A program made the translations under genes and the position numbers. Positions 36,827-46,382 of a stretch of DNA of 64,000 nucleotides are shown piece by piece. The notes beneath the pieces are model-generated. The model ran no database searches and was not told the origin of the DNA. It was given only the letters and a program-made list of their open reading frames with translations. Source of the DNA: Nocardia sp. NBC_01730 (GTDB lineage Bacteria; Actinomycetota; Actinomycetes; Mycobacteriales; Mycobacteriaceae); assembly GCF_035920445.1 (NCBI RefSeq), contig NZ_CP109162.1, positions 6,820,001 to 6,884,000 on the forward strand, read 5' to 3'. The number at the start of each line of letters is the position of its first letter. Within the stretch, counting starts at the first letter, position 1.

Positions 36827-39295
36827 TCAGCCGGTGATGGCGTAGGGGCGGTGGACCTTGATCGCCGAGTCGAGGACGCGGGTGACCGCGGAGCGGGAGA
36901 CTCCGAGCTCGTTGGCGATGGCAGGGGTGGTACCGCCTTGGTCGGCGAGGGCGAGGATCTCCCTGACTTCCTCGAGCGGCAGATTCGACAGATGCCTGCC
37001 GGTGATGGCTCGTGCGATCGCCGAGATCTCGTCGTCATCGGTGTCGGCTTCGTCGGACTCGATCGGCAGGTCCTGGTCCTCGTCCGGCTCGAGGATCGGC
37101 ATCGGTTCGGAACGCAGGTTCGGATGAGCAGGTTCGGGGGCTTCCTCGAGGACGAGTTGTTCGCTCTCCGCGTCGGCGGAACGGTCGCCCTGCTCGGTGG
37201 AAAGCGATTTCCCGCGTGCTGACCGCGGCGCAGTGGCACTCGTGTTCTGCTGGGAAACAGTGCCGGCGGGCACCACGGGAAGTGTATGGATGGGCTCGAG
37301 GGTATTGCGGCTCTCGTGCTGGACGGCATCGGCTCCGCGATGAGCTCGATCGGTTGGCCGACTACCGTGTTCGGGACTCGGGAGCTGCTGTGGCGGAAGG
37401 CCGTTCGAGGCTTGGTTCGTGTTGCCGTCCGCTGCGGCGGGTCGCTCGCGGACCGTGAACTCGTGCACCTCATCGATCGAGATCTGTTGCGAGGCAGGCA
37501 TATTCGCGGTCAGCCCAGTCGGCTTGTTCGCGCTGGCGCCGGACTTGTCGTCGTTGCCCATCGCGTCGACCGGTGCGTGGTCCGGGTCGGCGGACGAAGA
37601 CCAGCCCGCCGGGCTGAATGGTTCACCCTGCACATCAGTCGATGAAGAGTGCGCCGTCGGGTCATCAGCCGAGGGGGTGGTGTGTTCCTCGGGCGGAAGG
37701 CCGAAGACGTACTTGGCGAGCGAGGAAACGGGGTGATCGTCGGCCGGGGCCGTCGCCTTCTCGCCGCTGACGACCGCGGGAGCAGCGCTCCCGTTCTTCG
37801 CAGGCGGCGCCGTGTGCCCGTTGGTGGTCCGAGCGGCCGTGTGCCGGTCGATCGGAAGGTCGTGAAAATAGCCGTTGGCGGAGCTCGCAACTGTGTGGCC
37901 ATTTATGGCCTGCGGGAATATCGGGCTGTCGGTATGCGGTGCGACCGCGTGTCCGTCACTCGATGATTCGGCGGCTCGGCCGGAAGTGATCGACGTCTCG
38001 GGGATTTCGCGGTTCGTATGGTTCGTCGGCGTGAAACGCGGGCCGTTGACCGCATGGTCGTCGTTGACCGCGTGACCATTGACCGCATGGTCGTTGGCCG
38101 CATGAACGTTGATCGATAGGGACTTGGCCTGTCCGTTGGTCGGCAGATCGACTGCGTTGCTGCTGGACGGCTTCGCATCGTCGGCCGGTGCTGCGGCGGG
38201 TCGATTCGTCGCTATCGAGGTGACGGCCGACTCGCGCCAGGCGTCGGTTCGAGTGAAAGCTGCCGTGATGGTGGGAGTCACACCGGGGTGAACGACGGTG
38301 TCGTCGTTCACGGAGTGCTGAACGTCCCGGGTGTCGGGCCGGTGGACCGGCGCTCCGGAAGCAACGTGATCCGCCGCGAGACCACGGCTCAGATGCGCTG
38401 CGTCTGCATTTCCGTCGCACCGAAATCGGCCGGCGTTCGCCGAACCGTCCCTTCCGTCGAGCGGCCGATAGCGGCCACTGTCAAAAGTTGTCTCCGGGGC
38501 GAGCTCCGCTTCGATCCGAATCGTCTGCGGGTCGCGCTCGACCACCGGCGCGCCATCGATCAGCACCGCGTATCGTGCGGATACCCACGCGTGCAGCCAG
38601 ATCACGACGCCGACCATCACCGGGGCGATCGCGTACTCGGCGGCGCGGCCGAGATCGCCCGCGGCGAGGTGTGGTCCCGCGTTGAGTGCGATGGTCGTGC
38701 CAAGTAGCGCTGTCTCGAAGAAGATCACCTTGCCGCGCGCCAGTTCCCGGCCCCACCGTGCGGCTGTCGTCGCCGCGACCATGATCGTGATGATCGGTAT
38801 CGAGATCATCGCCTCGATGCCGTAGCTCAACCAGTACAGCGGATCCGACATGTCGCCGCTGGGCACCAGGTTGTGCTGCACATTGACCCCGGCCCACACC
38901 ATGCCGAGTACGACGACGGCGATCAGCGCTCGCGACGACCATTCGGCTCGCCGGTAGAGCTGCGCCAGTCTCGCGTCCGCGCTGGACACTCGCCGCCGTG
39001 CCGCCAACGCGCGTCGATGCCAGCGGGCGTCGGCGTCATCGGAGCGGCGAATGGCTGCCGCCGACTTGCGGTCGCGCTTCTCGGCGGCCAGTTCCGCTTC
39101 GATCGCACTGCGCTGCTGCTTGCGTCGTTGCGCGCGAATCCATTCCGCGAGTTCGCGTTCCGCGGCGATTTCGCGTTCGGACAATACTTGCAACAGCGCC
39201 GGGTCGTGTTGCAGGGGCAATTTGCCGCGCGCGGTCTCGACCCGCTGTGCCAGCGCGGCGATCTCGGAACTACCGTGCGACAGTTCGTCGGGCAT
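36827..39295 (-). CDS. DUF2637-like membrane protein with long low-complexity region and C-terminal HTH
   Basis: The 822-residue protein starts at 39295 (GGGAAGG six bases upstream). Residues 1-120 are charged coiled-coil-like. Residues about 125-260 hold about four membrane helices (ALIAVVVLGMVWAGVNV, LYWLSYGIEAMISIPIITIM), resembling DUF2637/Spd-type proteins of actinobacterial conjugative elements. Residues about 290-740 are low-complexity and Asn/His/Ala/Ser-rich with imperfect repeats (HAVNGHAVNDDHAVNG). The C-terminus (about 755-822) is a helix-turn-helix (GGTTPAIANELGVSRSAVTR). No conjugation genes are adjacent, so this may be a stranded element gene or a chromosomal relative. Confidence 0.75.
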   Translation of the reverse strand: MPDELSHGSSEIAALAQRVETARGKLPLQHDPALLQVLSEREIAAERELAEWIRAQRRKQQRSAIEAELAAEKRDRKSAAAIRRSDDADARWHRRALAARRRVSSADARLAQLYRRAEWSSRALIAVVVLGMVWAGVNVQHNLVPSGDMSDPLYWLSYGIEAMISIPIITIMVAATTAARWGRELARGKVIFFETALLGTTIALNAGPHLAAGDLGRAAEYAIAPVMVGVVIWLHAWVSARYAVLIDGAPVVERDPQTIRIEAELAPETTFDSGRYRPLDGRDGSANAGRFRCDGNADAAHLSRGLAADHVASGAPVHRPDTRDVQHSVNDDTVVHPGVTPTITAAFTRTDAWRESAVTSIATNRPAAAPADDAKPSSSNAVDLPTNGQAKSLSINVHAANDHAVNGHAVNDDHAVNGPRFTPTNHTNREIPETSITSGRAAESSSDGHAVAPHTDSPIFPQAINGHTVASSANGYFHDLPIDRHTAARTTNGHTAPPAKNGSAAPAVVSGEKATAPADDHPVSSLAKYVFGLPPEEHTTPSADDPTAHSSSTDVQGEPFSPAGWSSSADPDHAPVDAMGNDDKSGASANKPTGLTANMPASQQISIDEVHEFTVRERPAAADGNTNQASNGLPPQQLPSPEHGSRPTDRAHRGADAVQHESRNTLEPIHTLPVVPAGTVSQQNTSATAPRSARGKSLSTEQGDRSADAESEQLVLEEAPEPAHPNLRSEPMPILEPDEDQDLPIESDEADTDDDEISAIARAITGRHLSNLPLEEVREILALADQGGTTPAIANELGVSRSAVTRVLDSAIKVHRPYAITG

Positions 39296-39640
39296 CGCGA
39301 GCCTTCCCAAGAGCAGGTGTCATGCCGATCGGTGGAGACATGAGTCGCTCGAACATATGTGTGATCCGAGTGAGACTAAACCGGCCTCTGTCCGAGGTCA
39401 ATGTCATGCGTTCGGGAGCGACGGCGACACGCCGGGCCGCCGAAATTCCCCATGCGGCCGAAAAATCCGGGTGAGCGGCGCTTTTCGCCGTTGGCGTTCG
39501 GTGTCGAAAATTGGTTCGATTATTTCACTCCGGCTCGCGCCTGAACCGCCTCCGGAAACCCCGTTGGCCCCGGATGGAAAGGTCGGCGCGACGGCGAATA
39601 TCGAGTGATTCTCTCGCGGGCGGCCATCATGAGTGGTGGA
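39296..39640. other. Non-coding gap between two minus-strand genes
   Basis: This 345-bp stretch must contain the promoter of the DUF2637-like gene, which is transcribed away from it to the left. I see no gene, repeat or clear terminator. Confidence 0.4.
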
Positions 39641-40384
39641 TCAGGTCAGTGTGGTGTGCCAGACGACCGCTGCCGCGAGTGCGCCCGCGCCATTGATCGA
39701 CCAGTGCAGCGCGATCGGGGCCAGCAGGCTGCCGCTGCGGCGGCGTAGCCAGGTGAACACCACGCCCGCCGCGGCCGTCGCGAGCACCGCGAGCAGGATC
39801 CCGAGGACCTGCCCGGCGATCCCACCGCCGACGAATCCCGTCAGGCCGTGGTTGCCCGAGGTGAGTCCGAGTGAGGACGCGATGTGCCACATGCCGAACA
39901 AGAGAGAGCCCGCCGCGAAGACTCCGCGTGCACCGTACGCGCGGTCGAGTGTGCCATGCAGCACACCGCGGAAGGCGAGTTCCTCAGGGATCACCGTCTG
40001 CAATGGGATGACGATCATCGAGGCGATCAACGCGCCGGAGATGGTCGCGTAGCGGTCGGCCAGGAAGAACGGTTGGGTGGCGGGCAGTGCCGCTCCGATC
40101 GCCACTGCCGCGAGAACCACCGCCACCGTACCGAGTGCGTAGCGCGAACCGCGTCGCCAGTGCTGAGGTGAGAGCCCCAGCTCCGACCAGCCGAGACCAC
40201 GCCTGCGTACCAGCGCGAGCAGCGCGACGGCGGCGATCGGCACCGTGACGATGCTCGCCCATGTTGTGGTGAAGTGTGCGATCAGATTGGTGCCTGCCAG
40301 GACGATCACGACGACGGCCACGTCGATGTACGCGTGAACTTTGTGGCGGGGATGGGTCGGCGCTGCGGAATCGTGCTGGGACAT
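39641..40384 (-). CDS. CPBP-family intramembrane metalloprotease/abortive-infection-like protein
   Basis: The 247-residue protein has about seven hydrophobic segments and the three CPBP (CAAX-protease-like) motifs: EELAFRG (EExxxR type), FGMWH (FxxxH) and HWSIN (HxxxN/D). These membrane enzymes cleave prenylated or other membrane substrates; the bacterial substrate is usually unknown. The ATG at 40384 is chosen as the start of the conserved, soluble N-terminus; upstream in-frame sequence is Arg/Pro-rich and unlike the family. Confidence 0.85.
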   Translation of the reverse strand: MSQHDSAAPTHPRHKVHAYIDVAVVVIVLAGTNLIAHFTTTWASIVTVPIAAVALLALVRRRGLGWSELGLSPQHWRRGSRYALGTVAVVLAAVAIGAALPATQPFFLADRYATISGALIASMIVIPLQTVIPEELAFRGVLHGTLDRAYGARGVFAAGSLLFGMWHIASSLGLTSGNHGLTGFVGGGIAGQVLGILLAVLATAAAGVVFTWLRRRSGSLLAPIALHWSINGAGALAAAVVWHTTLT

Positions 40385-40593
40385 CCCGATCAGTGTACGG
40401 ATCGGCGGCAGGTACGCCGGGGGCCGTGGTTCCACTGCCAGATGGGTCACATTTCTCGGTGCCATCCGAGTCGGTCGAGGTGTGGGCCGTCCGGGGACAG
40501 GACCTCGGATGTCGCGGAACTCGGTGGTGGGGCCCGTGCGGGGCGTGGCCGAGCCACCGCGTCCCGAGTCAGGGCCTGCCGACCCGAGTGCCG

Positions 40594-41529
40594 TCAGCCG
40601 GCCCATCCTTCCGGATCGGTCCAGGCTTGCAGCGTGCGCGTGGTCTCGAAGCGGCGTGGCGCACGGCTGAGCGGGTCGGTGAACTCGAGCGACGCGGCCA
40701 GCAGTTGCAACGGCCGGGTGAAGTCGTCGACCGGCTTGTCGGTGAGCACGGGATAGAAGTCGTCCCCGAGGATCGGGATGCCGAGGCTGTTCATATGCAG
40801 CCGCAGCTGGTGGGTGCGGCCGGTGCGCGGGCGCAGTCGGTAGCGACCGAGCCCGTCGCGGTGCTCGAGCAGTTCGAGCTCGGTCTCCGCGTTGGGTTCA
40901 CCCGGCACCTCCTGGGCCGCGAGCACCTGCTTCTCCTTGATGATCCGGCTGCGCACCACGCGCGGCAGCGTCAGTCCGGGATCGAACCGAGCGAGCGCCT
41001 CGTACTCCTTGCGAACTGCGCGCTTGTGGAACATGGTCTGGTAGGCACCGCGCCGGGCCGGGTTGATGACGAACAGCAGAAGACCCGCCGTGACGCGGTC
41101 CAGCCGATGTGCCGGGATCAGGTCGGGCAGATCGAGTTCCCGGCGCAGCCGCACCAGCGCGGTCTGCAGAATGTGCTTACCGCGCGGGATGGTGGCCAGG
41201 AAGTGTGGTTTGTCGATCACCAGTAGATCGTCGTCGCGGTGCACGATGGTGATGTCGAACGGCACCGTCGCCTCCTCGGGCAGATCCCGATGGAACCAGA
41301 CCGCGCCACCCGGCACGTACGGAGCGTCGGGCGCGATCGGGCCGTCGAGGTCGACGATGCCGCCCGCGCGCAGCAGTTCGTCGATCCGCGCGGTGGGCAC
41401 CCGGGGCAGCCGCTCGACGAGGTGGTCGCGAATCGTCGCCCAGTCGCCGTGCTCCGGCAGTCGCAGCCGGGCCGGATCCAAGCCGTGCCGCTTCGGCAAC
41501 GGCGGTTGCTGCCGCCTTCTCATCGACAT
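40594..41529 (-). CDS. RluA-family pseudouridine synthase
   Basis: The 311-residue protein contains the RluA catalytic motif HRLDRVTAGL with its essential Asp, plus GRTHQLRLHMNSLGIPILGD, typical of the family. It converts uridine to pseudouridine in rRNA or tRNA; the target cannot be assigned. An N-terminal S4-like segment (RIDELLRAGGIVDLDG) is present. Start at the ATG 41529 (or 41523). The gene is divergent from the iron-regulated transporter operon. Confidence 0.88.
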   Translation of the reverse strand: MSMRRRQQPPLPKRHGLDPARLRLPEHGDWATIRDHLVERLPRVPTARIDELLRAGGIVDLDGPIAPDAPYVPGGAVWFHRDLPEEATVPFDITIVHRDDDLLVIDKPHFLATIPRGKHILQTALVRLRRELDLPDLIPAHRLDRVTAGLLLFVINPARRGAYQTMFHKRAVRKEYEALARFDPGLTLPRVVRSRIIKEKQVLAAQEVPGEPNAETELELLEHRDGLGRYRLRPRTGRTHQLRLHMNSLGIPILGDDFYPVLTDKPVDDFTRPLQLLAASLEFTDPLSRAPRRFETTRTLQAWTDPEGWAG

Positions 41530-41718
41530 CGACCCTAGTCCGAGGGGGCGCGAGCAGATCACGCGAGGTTGCGGGCAACCGCCGCGCAGGACGCGTGCAC
41601 GTCGGCGGCGGGCGAGTCCGCGGCCCGGCCCACCTCCGGTGCCATCCGACGCGCCGGCAGAGCCGAGGACTGGAGATGCACGCCGAGACGGCCGTCGCGC
41701 AGTGGGGCCGACCGTCAC

Positions 41719-41737
41719 TCAACTTAGCCTAACCTAT
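41719..41737. promoter_or_regulatory. IdeR/DtxR iron box before the IrtAB-like operon
   Basis: TCAACTTAGCCTAACCTAT matches the mycobacterial iron box (TTAGGTTAGGCTAACCTAA) at 15 of 19 positions on the reverse strand. It lies 75 bp before the ABC transporter start and should give repression when iron is plentiful. Confidence 0.75.
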
Positions 41738-41811
41738 CTTTTGGACCTGTTCTCTGTGAAGATAGGTCCGATTCTGGTGGCAGAACCATGATGGTCGAGA
41801 GGCAAGGGCAT

Positions 41812-43665
41812 ATGACGGTGGAGGTCGGGTCGCTGTCGGCCGCGGAGGCGGGGAACTGCCCGCCGCGAGCGGTGCAGCAGGAACGCCAGCAGCGGGAGGT
41901 GTTGGCGCGCAAGGAGATCCTCGCGCCGGTCCGCCGAACGCTGACGTTCGCGAGCATCATCATGGCGATCGCCTCGGTGTGCACCGTCGTGCCGTTCGTG
42001 CTGATCGTCGAGGCGTGCCGGGAACTGCTCGCCGACCACCCGGACTCCGATCGGGTCTGGAAGCTGCTTTGGGCGGCGATGATCGTGCTCGTCGTGCGCG
42101 GCCTGCTGCAAGCGCTCGCGTTGACCTGGTCGCATCTGGTCGATTCCGGCTACCAGCTGACAGTGCGGCGGCTGCTTGCCGCCAAGCTCACCCGGGTGCC
42201 GCTCGGCTGGTTCGGTGAGCGCAGTTCCGGCGAGGTGAAGAAGTACCTGCAGGACGACGTCGAGGCGCTGCACTACCTGGTGGCGCACGCGCGGCTGGAG
42301 TTCGTCGGCGCGTTGATCGTTCCGCTGGTCACCCTTGGCTACCTGGTCACCGTCGACTGGCGGCTCACCCTGGTGCTGCTGATTCCGCTCGCGACCTATG
42401 CGATCGCGTTGAGCAAGATGATGGATCAGGACAGCCGGGATCGCCTTGCGATCTACAACCGCTGGGAGCGGCGAGTCCAGGAGGCGACCATCGAGTTCGT
42501 CGACGGAATCCAGGTGGTGCGCGCATTCGGCCAGGCAGGGAAGGCGCACAGCGAGTTCCGGGACGCGGTGGAGGGCCAGGCACGAAGCCTCGACCGCTGG
42601 AAGACGCCGATGATCCGGTTGCAGTCGGCTTCCGACATCGTGGTCGCGCCGGTGTTCGTGATGGTGGTGATCGTGGTGGCCGGCCTCGCCGCGGTGCAGC
42701 TGGACTGGCTGGCGCCGCTGGATGTGCTGCCGTTCCTGCTGGCAGGCCTCGGCCTCGGTGGCGCGCTGCTCGGCCTCGGCTACGGCGGGCAGGCGCTGCG
42801 CGCTGCGGGCGCTGCGGCGGTGCGGCTGTATGAACTGCAGCAGACGCCCGAGTTGCGTTCCGGCGCCGGCACTTCGGCGCAGCATTCGAGCATGGGCGAG
42901 GCGGGGCTGGTTCGCTTCGAGTCGGTCTGCTTCGGTTACCGCGGCGATCACCAGGTGCTGCGCGATATCGACCTCGAGTTGCGGCCGGGCACGATTACCG
43001 CGCTGGTCGGCCCGAGCGGATCGGGCAAGTCGACGCTCGCCAAGCTCCTGCCGCGCTTCTACGATATCGGCTCCGGTCGAATCACGATCGCGCAGCGCGA
43101 TATTCGCGAGTACTCCACCGACGAGCTGTATTGCACGGTCGGTTTCGTGTTCCAAGACGTCCGGCTGATCCGTGGCACGATCCGTGAGAACCTGCGGTTG
43201 GCGAGGCAAGACGCCGATGATGCCGCGCTGGAGCGGGCGGCGCGCGCAGCGCAGATCCACGATCGGATCATGGCGCTCCCGCGTGGCTACGACTCCGAGA
43301 TCGGCATCGATGCGAGCCTGTCGGGTGGTGAGGCGCAACGGCTTTCGATCGCTCGCGCTTTGCTCGCGGATACCCCGGTGCTCGTGCTGGACGAGGCGAC
43401 GGCCTTCGCCGATCCGGAATCGGAGGCCGCTGTGCAGGATGCGCTGGCCGTGCTGGTCGCAGGGCGGACCGTGCTGGTTATCGCGCATCGCCTGCACACG
43501 GTCACCGGCGTCGACCAGATTCTGGTGCTGGACAACGGAATCCTGGTCGAGCGAGGCGACCATCGAACGTTGCGTGACGCGGGCGGCACCTATCAACGGC
43601 TCTGGGAGATCAACGAGGCGGCGCTGCGCGAGGTTGCGCTGATCGAAAGCGAGGAAATGCGATGA
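41812..43665 (+). CDS. IrtA-like siderophore ABC transporter, fused membrane/ATPase half
   Basis: The 617-residue half-transporter has six membrane helices (about residues 45-330) and an ATPase domain with Walker A (GPSGSGKST), signature (LSGGEAQRLS) and Walker B (VLVLDEATAFADPES). It resembles mycobacterial IrtA, an exporter-fold importer of Fe-siderophores, but lacks the N-terminal siderophore-interaction domain of IrtA. That domain is a separate gene here (45546). The ATG at 41812 has GAGAGG nine bases upstream; an ATG at 41788 is possible. It overlaps the next gene by 4 bp and follows an iron box. Confidence 0.9.
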   Translation: MTVEVGSLSAAEAGNCPPRAVQQERQQREVLARKEILAPVRRTLTFASIIMAIASVCTVVPFVLIVEACRELLADHPDSDRVWKLLWAAMIVLVVRGLLQALALTWSHLVDSGYQLTVRRLLAAKLTRVPLGWFGERSSGEVKKYLQDDVEALHYLVAHARLEFVGALIVPLVTLGYLVTVDWRLTLVLLIPLATYAIALSKMMDQDSRDRLAIYNRWERRVQEATIEFVDGIQVVRAFGQAGKAHSEFRDAVEGQARSLDRWKTPMIRLQSASDIVVAPVFVMVVIVVAGLAAVQLDWLAPLDVLPFLLAGLGLGGALLGLGYGGQALRAAGAAAVRLYELQQTPELRSGAGTSAQHSSMGEAGLVRFESVCFGYRGDHQVLRDIDLELRPGTITALVGPSGSGKSTLAKLLPRFYDIGSGRITIAQRDIREYSTDELYCTVGFVFQDVRLIRGTIRENLRLARQDADDAALERAARAAQIHDRIMALPRGYDSEIGIDASLSGGEAQRLSIARALLADTPVLVLDEATAFADPESEAAVQDALAVLVAGRTVLVIAHRLHTVTGVDQILVLDNGILVERGDHRTLRDAGGTYQRLWEINEAALREVALIESEEMR

Positions 43666-45398
43666 TTCGCAAGATGCTCGGGCTTGTTCCGGATGAATTC
43701 GCACCGCTGACAACGAAACTGCTCGCCGCGATCACCGCGCAGGCACTGTGCCAGTCGATCGCCTATCTCCTGTTGGTGCCGGTGTTGGAGGCGTTGTTCG
43801 ACGACGACCTCGGCCGCGCGTGGTTCTGGACGCTGCTGATGCTGGTCGCCGTCGCGGCCATGGCCGTCTTCGGATACCTGCAGGCGACGATCGGTCTGCG
43901 CATAGCGGTCGGCATGCAGCGCGGGTTGCAGACCAGGATCGGTGACCACCTCAACGCACTCCCGTTGGGCTGGTTCGAAACGCGCGGCACCGGGCCGCTG
44001 TCTCGCATTGCCGTAGAGAATGTGCGCGAGATCCAAGGCGCCATCGCCTATCTGCTGGCCAAGGTGTTGACCAGCATCGTGGTTCCGCTCGGTGTCGCGG
44101 TGGGCATGCTCTTGATCGATTGGCGCATCTCGCTGGCCATGTTGCTCGCCGCTCCGGTGCTCTTTCTGGTCAATGGACTGGCCAACGGCGCATACACCCG
44201 GTCCGACGAGCGGGTGCACGCCGCGGCGGCCGAAGCAGATTCGCGGGTGGTCGAGTTCGCGCAGGCGCAGCCGGTGCTGCGGGCCTTCGGTGCGGTCGGC
44301 GCAGGCAATCGCGCGCTCGATGGCGCGCTGCACCGGCAGCGCGCGGCGAGCGCGCGGATGGTGTTCACCTCGGTGCCGGGCCTGATCGTCTTCGCCCTGT
44401 TCGTTCAGGCGGTCTTCCTGGTGCTCACCTATGTCGTGGTGAGTCGGGCGACCGACGGTGCGATCTCGGTCGCCGCCGCCATCGCGTTGATCGCGGTCAG
44501 CTCCCGCTTCATCGAGCCGCTGAACCAGGCCGCGCAGCTGGGCAACGGTCTACGCGCGGCCGCGGCCGCGGCCGACCGGGTCACCGAGCTGCTCGCTGAA
44601 CCCACACTTCCGGAATCGACTACGCCTGTTACGCCTGGTCGGTCGAACATCGTGTTCGACAACGTGTCGTTCGGCTATCGGCCGGGCGAGCTCATCCTGT
44701 CCGAGGTGACCTTCAGTGTGCCCGCGGGCACCACGACGGCGATCGTCGGGCCGAGCGGTGCGGGCAAGACCACGCTGCTGCGGCTGGCCGCGCGGTTCTA
44801 CGACGCCGAGTCCGGCCGGGTCGTGGTCGGCGAGCACGATGTGCGGGAGCAGCCATCGGAGACGCTGCTGAACCAGCTATCGCTGGTTTTCCAGAACGTC
44901 TACCTGTTCAACCGGTCGGTAGCGGACAACATTCGGATCGGCAGGCCGGACGCCACCGATGTCGAGCTGAGCCGGGCGGCGGAGGCGGCGCGCGTGGACG
45001 AGATCGCCGAACGGCTACCGGATGGATACGGCACTGTTGTCGGCGAGGGCGGCGCCACCCTGTCCGGCGGTGAGCGGCAACGGGTTTCGATCGCCCGCGC
45101 GTTGCTGAAGGATGCACCGATCGTGCTGCTGGACGAGGCGACAAGTGCACTGGACCCACACAGCGAGGCAGTCGTCGTGCGCGGCGTGCACGAGCTGACC
45201 AGCGGCAAGACGGTGATCGTCGTCGCGCACCGGTTGGCAACCATCGCGCACGCCGACCAGATCCTCTTTCTCGACGGCGGCCGCATCGTCGAGCGTGGCA
45301 CGCACAGTGAGCTTTTGGAGCTCGGTGGCCGCTACGCCGACTTCTGGAACGAGCGGTCGCGCGCGTCCGGCTGGCGGCTGGAGCCCACGCCGGTCTGA
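43662..45398 (+). CDS. IrtB-like siderophore ABC transporter, fused membrane/ATPase half
   Basis: The 578-residue partner of the preceding gene starts with ATGA overlap. Six helices are followed by GPSGAGKTT, LSGGERQRVS and IVLLDEATSALDPHSEA. With the previous protein it forms a heterodimer in the inner membrane for uptake of the iron-loaded siderophore, as in IrtAB. Conservation of the ATPase motifs in both halves suggests two active sites. Confidence 0.9.
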   Translation: MIRKMLGLVPDEFAPLTTKLLAAITAQALCQSIAYLLLVPVLEALFDDDLGRAWFWTLLMLVAVAAMAVFGYLQATIGLRIAVGMQRGLQTRIGDHLNALPLGWFETRGTGPLSRIAVENVREIQGAIAYLLAKVLTSIVVPLGVAVGMLLIDWRISLAMLLAAPVLFLVNGLANGAYTRSDERVHAAAAEADSRVVEFAQAQPVLRAFGAVGAGNRALDGALHRQRAASARMVFTSVPGLIVFALFVQAVFLVLTYVVVSRATDGAISVAAAIALIAVSSRFIEPLNQAAQLGNGLRAAAAAADRVTELLAEPTLPESTTPVTPGRSNIVFDNVSFGYRPGELILSEVTFSVPAGTTTAIVGPSGAGKTTLLRLAARFYDAESGRVVVGEHDVREQPSETLLNQLSLVFQNVYLFNRSVADNIRIGRPDATDVELSRAAEAARVDEIAERLPDGYGTVVGEGGATLSGGERQRVSIARALLKDAPIVLLDEATSALDPHSEAVVVRGVHELTSGKTVIVVAHRLATIAHADQILFLDGGRIVERGTHSELLELGGRYADFWNERSRASGWRLEPTPV

Positions 45399-45545
45399 CC
45401 CGTTGCCGACGGGCCGCGCCTCCATGGAATCCTCCCCGACGACTGCGGGTGCGGTCGCGGCAACAGCAGGGCGCGACTATCTACACAAACAGTGCGAGCG
45501 GCGGGGAAGACGCCGCGCTCCGGCGATCCGGTTGCGGGGTGCGAG

Positions 45546-46253
45546 CTACTTCCAGTAGGCGCGGGACTTGATCGCGGTCTTGGGCAATCCGTGGGCGGCC
45601 TTGAGGGTCTTGACGATCGAACGAGTGGTGTGGCCGTCGCAGGCGACCCAGCCGTATGCGTCCTGCGGGCAGGATATTTCGTGTGCCTGCTCGCGCAGCA
45701 GCCGCCCGTCGTCGACGCGCTGTAACCAGGTCACCTGGTGGTGTGGCTTGTTGCGCACCGGCAGTGTCCTATCGGACTCGTCCTGCCACTCCAGCCAGAT
45801 CCGAGCTGGAGTGTCGCCGATGGCATCCAGCAGCGAGTTGATCGCGGGCAGTGAGGCGGTGTCGCCGAAGACGACGTATTCGCTCGGTGTCGTATCGGGC
45901 AGTTGGAAGTCCGAGCCGAGCACCGCGGCCTCGATCTCGTCGCCCACCTTCGCGCGCCGTGCCCATTCGCTGGCCGGGCCGCTGTGCAGGGCGAATTCGA
46001 TGTGAAAGCGGTCGCCGGCCGGATCCTGATCGACCAGGGTGTAACCGCGCTGATAAAGCTTCTCACTGTTGGTATCCGGGATCCACAGGCGGATCCACTG
46101 TGTGGGATGAACCGGATGGTCCGCGAGCAGCCCACCGGCAGTGAAGCCGATTCGCTGGTACGCGTTGGTAATGCTTTCGGTGGAGGTGACGCGGAGTCGG
46201 TAGTCGTCTGCCCGCCACACCTTCAGAAGCAAGCCCTCGGTTCCTTTGCCCAT
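45546..46253 (-). CDS. Siderophore-interacting protein (FAD ferric-siderophore reductase)
   Basis: The 235-residue protein has the flavin-binding RGYTLVD motif, VVFGDTASLPAINSLLDAIG and the C-terminal WVACDGHTTRSIVKTLK and AYWK pattern of the SIP family. It reduces Fe(III)-siderophore in the cytoplasm to release iron. This is the same domain that heads mycobacterial IrtA, here as a separate minus-strand gene, convergent to the transporter pair. The start codon lies 6 bp from an iron box. Confidence 0.9.
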   Translation of the reverse strand: MGKGTEGLLLKVWRADDYRLRVTSTESITNAYQRIGFTAGGLLADHPVHPTQWIRLWIPDTNSEKLYQRGYTLVDQDPAGDRFHIEFALHSGPASEWARRAKVGDEIEAAVLGSDFQLPDTTPSEYVVFGDTASLPAINSLLDAIGDTPARIWLEWQDESDRTLPVRNKPHHQVTWLQRVDDGRLLREQAHEISCPQDAYGWVACDGHTTRSIVKTLKAAHGLPKTAIKSRAYWK

Positions 46254-46258
46254 GTGGC

Positions 46259-46277
46259 TAAGGTTAGCCTAAGTAAA
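46259..46277. promoter_or_regulatory. IdeR iron box of the siderophore-interacting protein gene
   Basis: TAAGGTTAGCCTAAGTAAA matches the iron-box consensus at 15 of 19 positions (reverse strand) and sits directly upstream of the start codon at 46253. Confidence 0.75.
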
Positions 46278-46382
46278 CTCGAAAGTCTTGTGGTGGATGC
46301 CGTGGAATTGATGCGGCGAAGTCCCGGGCGATCGGATCCGCCGACGCCGAGCGCCGGGACTCGATGCCGGTGCGGCGGTGGC

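Noticed and set aside
45399..45545. Inverted sequence GTTGCCG...CGGCAAC between the IrtB-like and SIP genes
   Set aside because: The arms are about 50 bp apart, only 7 bp long, and have no T-tract, so a terminator call is not supported.
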